A stretch of 7,522 nt of DNA. It comes from Corynebacterium sp. Lineage in GTDB: Bacteria > Actinomycetota > Actinomycetes > Mycobacteriales > Mycobacteriaceae. The number at the start of each line of letters is the position of its first letter. The stretch's first letter is position 1. Below the pieces are notes generated by a model, which was given only the letters and a program-made list of their open reading frames with translations, made no database searches and was not told where the DNA came from. Of the stretch, positions 1-4,457 are shown one piece after another. Location of the stretch: contig NZ_JAPJNQ010000094.1 in the NCBI RefSeq assembly GCF_030826625.1, positions 1 to 7,522 on the forward strand, written 5' to 3'. The position numbers and the translations under genes were made by a program.

Positions 1-108
1 AGGACAGTGGAACTAGTCGCTGGCTTCGGTATGGCTTATTCCTGTCCCTGTCTGACAATGATCCAGGGGGTGATGCCGCCGAAGGCAGTGACATACTTCA
101 ACTGCTAA
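1..108 (+). other. Open frame entering from the left edge (possible C-terminal gene fragment)
   Basis: From base 1 a frame is open for 35 codons and ends in TAA at 106-108. The translation contains AGFGMAYSCPCLT and ends in AVTYFNC. A second plus-strand frame is also open here, from base 3 to a TGA at 118-120, so the coding frame cannot be chosen from this window alone. I recognise no family in either peptide. It could be the tail of a gene starting upstream of the window, or non-coding DNA. Confidence 0.2.
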
Positions 109-505
109 TAGGAACCTGACCCAGCCCAGATGAAAACTCGCCACTTATCACCTGCATGCTCACCATCACCAAACCACTACGCCCACACCTAACCACCGAC
201 AGCAGCACACTCATTCTTCCGCAGCCGCTAACCTCCAGGTCTCTATTTGTGATGTCTCGGGATTATCTGCGAAGCGGTCAGTTATCGATTTCGGCAAAAA
301 CTTTTTGGCGGCAAAAATAGGCACACCCCAATATAGGGTAGTAATGATTTCAGCTTTCAACAATCCCCTAGACGTAGAGTTGGAGTGCGACTAGCCTGTG
401 ATGCAAACCATAATTCAATGGATCCACTCTCGAAACCAAGCGCCTTAGTGCGGATCGGTTCACCGACCGGGACAACACCCCAAGCAACGAAAAGGATTGT
501 TTCCT
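109..505. other. Intergenic stretch with no recognisable gene
   Basis: About 400 bases without a credible gene on either strand. It is clearly less GC-rich than the tgt-MMPL region. Visible details are a nine-base direct repeat, cggcaaaaa, at 292-300 and 309-317, and a short palindrome, tcggt-tc-accga, at 455-466. A CATAAT hexamer at 409-414 could be the -10 element of the following small gene, but no good -35 lies at the right distance, so I do not call a promoter. A minus-strand frame of about 39 codons in the 105-225 area has no recognisable content and was not annotated. Confidence 0.4.
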
Positions 506-709
506 ATGATGAATACTTCTCGGAACAGTAAAAACGTAGGACTGGGTATTCTAATTGCACTATTGAGTTCCGCTCTGCTACTCCTGGCAACTTCGTTGCC
601 CAGCTCAGGCTTTACGACCCTTCTTTGGGTTATCGCGTTTTTCGGGTTCGTAGGAGCTACTTATATATTGGGGCGGGAAGCTGTAGCGAGACGAGCAGCA
701 AAATCTTGA
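506..709 (+). CDS. Small two-helix membrane protein, unknown function
   Basis: A 67-residue hydrophobic protein. The frame is open from a TTG at 497, but I chose the ATG at 506 because AAAGGA at 491-496 lies nine bases upstream, a good ribosome-binding distance; the ATG at 509 is also possible. After a short polar N-terminus come two likely membrane helices, roughly residues 11-31 (starting GLGILIALL) and 37-56 (TTLLWVIAFFGFVGATYIL region). They are joined by a short SLPSSG turn, and the tail is basic (REAVARRAAKS). By the positive-inside rule both ends probably face the cytoplasm. A GC-rich hairpin begins seven bases past the stop, suggesting a single-gene transcript. I do not recognise the family. 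Small hairpin-type membrane proteins include toxins, holin-like proteins and subunits of larger complexes, but nothing here selects among them. Confidence 0.55.
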   Translation: MMNTSRNSKNVGLGILIALLSSALLLLATSLPSSGFTTLLWVIAFFGFVGATYILGREAVARRAAKS

Positions 710-715
710 AATAAT

Positions 716-736
716 GGTTGGCGTGTGTCGCCAGCC
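716..736 (+). terminator. GC-rich hairpin after the small membrane protein gene
   Basis: An eight-base-pair stem (ggttggcg with cgccagcc, one G-U pair) closes a five-base loop, starting seven bases after the TGA of the small membrane protein. No T-run follows, so it is not a textbook intrinsic terminator. Its position fits a terminator or 3'-end protecting stem, but it could be chance. Confidence 0.35.
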
Positions 737-764
737 GGGCAACAGTTGGCGATCTCGGGGGAGC

Positions 765-905
765 TTTCCGACTTGTCGCTTCGGTGACGTAGCAGTGGAC
801 GGTGCCGACTGAGCAGCCGAGTTTGTCTGCGCTCTCGGGCATGCTCATGCCTTCCAGGCGCAATTTGAGCACTTGGGCGCGCTCAGCTCCATGCTCCTTA
901 AACAC
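765..905 (-). pseudogene. Helix-turn-helix protein remnant
   Basis: Reading leftward from a GTG at 903-905, about 47 codons give a recognisable helix-turn-helix: ERAQVLKLRLEGMSMPESAD followed by KLGCSVGTVHCYV. This is the pattern of resolvase, transposase and phage-type HTH domains. The frame stays open to a TAG at 657-659, but after TEATSRKAPPR the residues lose protein-like character and the frame overlaps the 3' end of the plus-strand membrane protein gene. I therefore take only the HTH part as real sequence and call it a truncated remnant. A TAA in frame just upstream and the IS end at 944 mean there is no longer N-terminus. It could alternatively be a very small intact HTH protein, or the leftover of an older mobile element. 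Confidence 0.4.
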
Positions 906-943
906 GATGAAGTTTTAGAGAACTAGTGGAGTGGGCTGGAATA

Positions 944-968
944 TCGGACCAGTGACCTTAACTGGTAA
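944..968 (+). repeat. IS3 terminal inverted repeat, transposase 3' side
   Basis: The plus strand reads TCGGACCAGTGACCTTAAC. The complement of the other end reads TCGGACCGGATGACTTAAC. The first seven bases are identical, then the repeat is imperfect, with a shared TGAC and TTAAC. The orfB stop codon lies inside this repeat, a common arrangement in IS3 elements. Confidence 0.65.
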
Positions 969-1806
969 CCTCGAGATTTTCTTTCTTCCAACACTCAACA
1001 AACGCATCCGGGCTTAAATAACCCAAAGACGAATGCGGATGCAACTGATTATACCTTTGTGACCACCACGCCACCATCCGGGCAGCATGGGTGTGATTAT
1101 CAAAGACATTATCAGCCAACAACTCATCACGCATACGATTATGAAACGACTCCACAAACCCGTTATGCCACGGCTGACCAGGGGGAATGAACGCCTGGGT
1201 TAACTGTTGCTCATCAACCCAATCTCGTAGCTTACCCGCAATAAACTCCGGGCCGTTATCCATACGCAACACCTTTGGACAGCCATGCTCTAACACAGCA
1301 ACATCTAGCATTTCCACCACATCAGCAGCACTAATAGACCGAGCCAGGCTAAAAGTCACATGCTTGCGACTAAACTCATCGATGACGTTGCAGATCTTAA
1401 ACGCCCGGCCGGTGTAATCAGAATCAAACTGGAAATCCAGTGCCCAAATCTCTCCTGGTTTTTCTGCTGCTCCTTTTCGGGGTTCAGGATTATGTGAGAT
1501 CACCTGCTTACGTTGTTTACGAGGAAAAACCCGTAAGTTTTCCTCACACCACAACCTGCGAAACACATCCCGAGAAACGCTGAAACCAGCACCGCGAGCA
1601 TGAACAAGTCCACGCCTATAACCCCACCGACGATGGGTATCAGCAAACTCATTCATCCACTCACGCAGCAAATGGTAGCGATCTGCGCTTGGGATACCAC
1701 TACGCTTTGCGCGTTGCCTACGCGCCCGCTGATAGCTTGATCTAGATAGCCCGACAACACGACACGATAACCGCGTACTAAAGCCTTTATCGGTGAGATA
1801 GTCCAC
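958..1806 (-). CDS. IS3-family transposase OrfB (DDE integrase core)
   Basis: Catalytic part of the IS3 transposase, which cuts and joins DNA at the element ends. From the GTG at 1806 it is 282 residues. An N-terminal HTH-like region (roughly 1-90) precedes the RNase H-like integrase fold. The catalytic triad is visible as D124 (ALDFQFD), D183 (RMDNGPEF) and E219 (NGFVESFHNR), with exactly 35 residues between the second and third, the classic DD(35)E spacing. The C-terminus (HPHSSLGYLSPDAF) is typical of the family. No ribosome-binding site precedes the GTG. The frame is open upstream as far as the A6 run in orfA and is in its -1 frame, so it is probably made mainly as an OrfAB fusion of about 387 residues. 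No internal stop or lost catalytic residue is seen, so it is potentially active. Confidence 0.9.
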   Translation of the reverse strand: MDYLTDKGFSTRLSCRVVGLSRSSYQRARRQRAKRSGIPSADRYHLLREWMNEFADTHRRWGYRRGLVHARGAGFSVSRDVFRRLWCEENLRVFPRKQRKQVISHNPEPRKGAAEKPGEIWALDFQFDSDYTGRAFKICNVIDEFSRKHVTFSLARSISAADVVEMLDVAVLEHGCPKVLRMDNGPEFIAGKLRDWVDEQQLTQAFIPPGQPWHNGFVESFHNRMRDELLADNVFDNHTHAARMVAWWSQRYNQLHPHSSLGYLSPDAFVECWKKENLEVTS

Positions 1807-1829
1807 GGATTCGTGTTTGCGTTGCGGGC

Positions 1830-1844
1830 TTAGAATTTTTTCTC
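1830..1844 (-). other. Probable -1 programmed frameshift site between orfA and orfB
   Basis: On the minus strand orfA ends GAG AAA AAA TTC TAA. The six As (1836-1841 as Ts on the plus strand) allow a -1 slip to read GAG AAA AAA ATT CTA, which leads in an open frame through ten codons to orfB. The orfB frame has a TGA just upstream of the A-run, so the only place to enter it from orfA is here. Such A-runs are the standard IS3 slippery site. The base before the run is G rather than A, so slippage efficiency may be modest. Confidence 0.75.
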
Positions 1845-2120
1845 AGCTAGCTCGCGTAATGCTTCTTTTTCTAGTTCTGCTTGACCCAAAAGAGCTTTTA
1901 GCTGTGCATTTTCATCCTGCAGACGCTTGAGTTCTTTGGCTTCTTTGCGGTTGATCTGCCCGTAGTCACGGCGCCAGCGTGCCAAGGTGGCTTCTGAAAC
2001 ACCGATGTCGCGGCAGATCTCTGCGTTGGTTTTGCCTTCATTGGCAAGTTTTGTGGCTTTTTCTAATTTAGCCACGATTTGTTCTGGGGCGTGTTTGGTG
2101 AACTTTTTCATGGTTTCCAT
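1830..2120 (-). CDS. IS3-family transposase OrfA (HTH, leucine zipper)
   Basis: DNA-binding subunit of the IS3 transposase, 96 residues from the ATG at 2120; an ATG three codons in (2111) is an equally possible start. The N-terminal part carries a helix-turn-helix around residues 32-55 (NAEICRDIGVSEATLARW). It is followed by a leucine-zipper coiled coil (residues about 65-92; LQDENAQLKALL then LEKEALREL) of the kind that mediates dimerisation. In the family OrfA binds the terminal repeats, is part of the OrfAB fusion and regulates transposition. It ends in AEKKF at a TAA at 1830-1832, and the A6 slippery run lies directly before the last codon. Transcription could come from the element's own end or by read-through from gluQ, whose stop is 82 bases upstream. 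Confidence 0.88.
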   Translation of the reverse strand: METMKKFTKHAPEQIVAKLEKATKLANEGKTNAEICRDIGVSEATLARWRRDYGQINRKEAKELKRLQDENAQLKALLGQAELEKEALRELAEKKF

Positions 2121-2151
2121 ATCTTTCTGACCTGGTCGGTCGTTATGGTCT

Positions 2152-2175
2152 CCTATGTTAAGTCATCCGGTCCGA
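2152..2175 (-). repeat. IS3 terminal inverted repeat, transposase 5' side
   Basis: Partner of the repeat at 944-968; read on the minus strand it begins TCGGACCGGATGACTTAAC. It lies about 30 bases upstream of the orfA start, where the IS3 promoter-side end is expected. The outer flank is a run of five Ts on the minus strand, next to the 3' end of gluQ. Confidence 0.65.
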
Positions 2176-2202
2176 AAAACCCCGCCCACACCACTAGCGC
2201 TA

Positions 2203-3180
2203 CTAGCGTGCTTCCCACGCGTAGTCGTCGGCAAGCGCTTCCGGGCGGAAACTCTCGAGAGCTTCGTGCAACGACGTCGCACCAGCGCAGCCAATGGATG
2301 CGAAAATCTCTCCGACGACTCGAGCGGCAGGCATGGTGCGCAAAGAAATCGGGCCATCGCGCTTCGCCAGCCGCTGCCCGTCGGCGTTGACCACCAAGCC
2401 AACGTGCGCATACTCTGGCGCGGCCAGGCCTAACAGCTGCGCCAGATACGCCTGCCGCGGCGCAGACGACAACAAATCGTTTCCCCGCACCACCTGCGTG
2501 ACCTGTTGGTGCGCATCATCGACCACAACCGCCAGGTTATAGGCATAATCACGCGCCTGTGCCACATTGCCGCCACGACGCACAATAAAATCATCCACCC
2601 GGCCGGTGTATTCGCCGTGCAACCGGTCAGTGATGCTGAACTCGCTGCACCCCGCACGCAGCCGCAACGCCGGAACCCGGCCCTGCCCAGCAAGTTCCTC
2701 GCGTTTCTTCACGCGCTGCGCCTCGCTCAAATCCCGGCACGTACCCGGATACTCTCCCGGAAGCTGATGCGGCGCCGACGCCGCCTGCTGGATCTCCTTG
2801 CGCGAGCAATAACACTCATACACCAGCCCCCGGCCTGCCAGCTTGTCGACGGCTGCGGCATAAGCCTCCTGCCGATCCGACTGCCGCAGCTCCGCACCGC
2901 GATCATCCCAGTCCAGGCCAATCGCCTGCAGATCCGCCAACTGGCTGTCGACGAAGTGTTCCCGGCACCGCTGCGAATCTAAATCATCGACGCGCACCAC
3001 AAAGCCCAGACCATCGGCACGCGCGAACAACCACGCCGCCACCGCGGTGCGCAGGTTGCCAAAGTGCAGGTCCCCGGTCGGCGACGGCGCGTAGCGGCCG
3101 ACACCCCAGGTGCCAGCAGCGCTAGCCCCTGCAGCAGCCAAAGCAGCGCTAGCCCCTGCAGCGCTATTTGGTGTGCGCAT
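2203..3180 (-). CDS. gluQ: Glutamyl-Q tRNA(Asp) synthetase
   Basis: A truncated glutamyl-tRNA synthetase paralogue that attaches glutamate to queuosine-34 of tRNA-Asp. From the ATG at 3180 it has 325 residues. The class I core is clear: RYAPSPTGDLHFGNLRTA with the HIGH-like HFGN at 39-42; the family zinc-site pattern C123-Y-C125, Y144 and C148; the VVRGNDLL motif at 230-237; and the KMSKS-like RLAKRD at 270-275. It lacks the anticodon-binding domain, as GluQ enzymes do. The frame continues upstream to 3252, but I prefer 3180, which overlaps the tgt stop by 17 bases; no strong ribosome-binding site is visible, so translational coupling is likely. Residues 7-23 are an Ala/Gly/Ser stretch created by a 27-bp tandem repeat, unusual ahead of the conserved core, so the true start could be a TTG at 3141. 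The stop lies 27 bp from the IS element. Confidence 0.9.
   Translation of the reverse strand: MRTPNSAAGASAALAAAGASAAGTWGVGRYAPSPTGDLHFGNLRTAVAAWLFARADGLGFVVRVDDLDSQRCREHFVDSQLADLQAIGLDWDDRGAELRQSDRQEAYAAAVDKLAGRGLVYECYCSRKEIQQAASAPHQLPGEYPGTCRDLSEAQRVKKREELAGQGRVPALRLRAGCSEFSITDRLHGEYTGRVDDFIVRRGGNVAQARDYAYNLAVVVDDAHQQVTQVVRGNDLLSSAPRQAYLAQLLGLAAPEYAHVGLVVNADGQRLAKRDGPISLRTMPAARVVGEIFASIGCAGATSLHEALESFRPEALADDYAWEAR
3115..3162. repeat. 27-bp-period tandem repeat in the 5' end of gluQ
   Basis: A 21-base block at 3115-3135 recurs exactly at 3142-3162, a period of 27 bp or nine codons. In the gluQ frame it encodes AAGASAALA followed by AAGASAAGT. The period keeps the reading frame, so copy-number change would lengthen or shorten the N-terminus without breaking the gene. 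Confidence 0.85.
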
Positions 3181-4414
3181 AGTACCGGCCCAAGAACTCA
3201 TCGCGGTACTCGCGGTAATAACCGCCGTCGATCGATTGCCGGATGTTATCAACCAGGCGAATCATAAATTCCAGGTTGTGGATCGTGCACAACGTGCCGG
3301 CCAGAAATTCCTTGGCCTTGAGCAAGTGCCGGATATACGCGCGCGAGTAATTCTGCGACACATAGCCACCGAATTCCTCGTCGACACCGGAAAAGTCCCG
3401 CTCAAAGCGCTTGTTCTTCAGGTTCATCCGGCCATCCAGCGTGTAGACACCACCGCGGCGGCCCAGGCGCGTCGGCGAGACGCAATCGAAGGTATCCGCG
3501 CCGTTTTCAATCGCCCAGAACACGTCGTCCGGCTCGGAAATGCCCAGCAAGTGGCGGGGTTTATCGTCTGGGAGCTCATCGCACACCCAGCCGACGATCG
3601 TGCCCAGCATGCCTTTATCCAACGCACCGCCGATGCCATAGCCACCGAAACCACGTCGACCAGCAGCCTCGGCTTCCCGCGACAGCTCCACCAGCCCGCG
3701 GGTAGCCTGCCTGCGCAGATCCTCATGCTGTGCCCCCTGGATCACGCCCCACAGCGACTGCTTCGGCCGGTGAGCACGCTCCCGTGTCAACCGGTCGTGC
3801 TCTACCAGGCAGCGCTCCGCCCAGCGATGCGTGCGCGCCACCGATTCCTCCTGGTAGGCGCGGGTATCGACCAGCGTGGTCAACTCGTCGAACGCAAACA
3901 TGATATCCGCGCCCAAACCGTGCTGGATCTGCAGCGACTTCTCCGGAGTAAACCGGTGCCGCGAACCGTCCAACACGCTGCGGAAATTCACGCCGTCCTC
4001 GTCGACAATCGCCAACGAATCCTTATTCACCTTCCGCGGGGTGTACTCCGCCATCTCCTGCTCGTAGTCCATCTTGATGGTCTTTTTATGCCCCACGCCC
4101 AGGCTCATCACCTGAAAACCACCAGAATCGGTGTAGGTGGGCCCATGCCAGCTTTCAAACTTGGCGACGCCGCCGGCCTCGTCGACAATGTCATGGCCCG
4201 GCTGCAGGTACAGGTGGTACGCGTTGGACAAGATCGCCTGCGCACCGGTTAGCCGAATCTGCTCCGGGCTCAGCGTTTTCACCGTCGCTTTTGTGGCTAC
4301 CGGGATAAACGCCGGGGTCTTAATCGGGCCATGCGGGGTGGTGATCGTGCCCGTGCGGCCTTGCATTCCCGGCAGATCCAGGTGGGTGTTGACGGTGAAA
4401 CTCAGATCGGTCAT
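3164..4414 (-). CDS. tgt: tRNA-guanine(34) transglycosylase
   Basis: Exchanges guanine-34 in the anticodon wobble position of tRNA-Asp, -Asn, -His and -Tyr for preQ1 or queuine. 416 residues from the ATG at 4414. Visible landmarks are the general-base D96 in TDSGGFQVMSL, the base-binding D176 in FAFDE, the GGALDKG loop around 262-268 that is typical of actinobacterial members, and the nucleophile D310 in TFDCVSPTR. The C-terminal zinc site normally reads C-x-C-x2-C followed 26 residues later by His. Here the aligned positions are F348, G350 and S353, while H379 (TIHN) is kept, so three of four ligands are missing. The rest of the fold and both catalytic aspartates look intact. It lies 43 bp after the MMPL gene and overlaps gluQ, which acts later in the same modification pathway. 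No strong ribosome-binding site is seen before the ATG. Confidence 0.93.
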   Translation of the reverse strand: MTDLSFTVNTHLDLPGMQGRTGTITTPHGPIKTPAFIPVATKATVKTLSPEQIRLTGAQAILSNAYHLYLQPGHDIVDEAGGVAKFESWHGPTYTDSGGFQVMSLGVGHKKTIKMDYEQEMAEYTPRKVNKDSLAIVDEDGVNFRSVLDGSRHRFTPEKSLQIQHGLGADIMFAFDELTTLVDTRAYQEESVARTHRWAERCLVEHDRLTRERAHRPKQSLWGVIQGAQHEDLRRQATRGLVELSREAEAAGRRGFGGYGIGGALDKGMLGTIVGWVCDELPDDKPRHLLGISEPDDVFWAIENGADTFDCVSPTRLGRRGGVYTLDGRMNLKNKRFERDFSGVDEEFGGYVSQNYSRAYIRHLLKAKEFLAGTLCTIHNLEFMIRLVDNIRQSIDGGYYREYRDEFLGRYYAHTK

Positions 4415-4457
4415 AGCCGCTAGTTTATCGTGCTGCGGCTAATGTGCCGTGCTGCGT

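Larger units (their letters stand above)
944..2175 (-). mobile_element. IS3-family insertion sequence, about 1.23 kb
   Basis: A complete-looking IS3-family element, transcribed on the minus strand. It consists of orfA (HTH plus leucine zipper), orfB (DDE integrase core) in the -1 frame, an A6 slippery run near the end of orfA, and imperfect terminal inverted repeats beginning TCGGACC at both ends. About 1,232 bp is within the family's usual range. The element is less GC-rich than the tgt-MMPL region, consistent with recent arrival. I see no matching 3-5 bp target duplication at these ends, and the ends do not start with the common TG dinucleotide, so the exact boundaries may be off by a few bases or the insertion may have been followed by a rearrangement. 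It lies 27 bp past the gluQ stop in the same orientation. Confidence 0.85.

Noticed and set aside
105..225. Minus-strand frame of about 39 codons starting MSVLLSVV
   Set aside because: It lies in a G/T-rich stretch, has no recognisable content and only a marginal ribosome-binding site.
657..764. Downstream half of the HTH frame as part of a longer protein
   Set aside because: After the HTH the residues are not protein-like, and the frame runs antisense through the end of the small membrane protein gene.
2176..2225. Intrinsic terminator at the end of gluQ
   Set aside because: A weak CTAG-based stem overlaps the stop codon, but it has bulges and the run of five Ts is too far from it to be convincing.
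3110..4252. 380-codon plus-strand open frame opposite tgt and gluQ
   Set aside because: It is antisense to tgt, whose motifs are unambiguous. High GC content leaves long open antisense frames, and the peptide has no recognisable domain.
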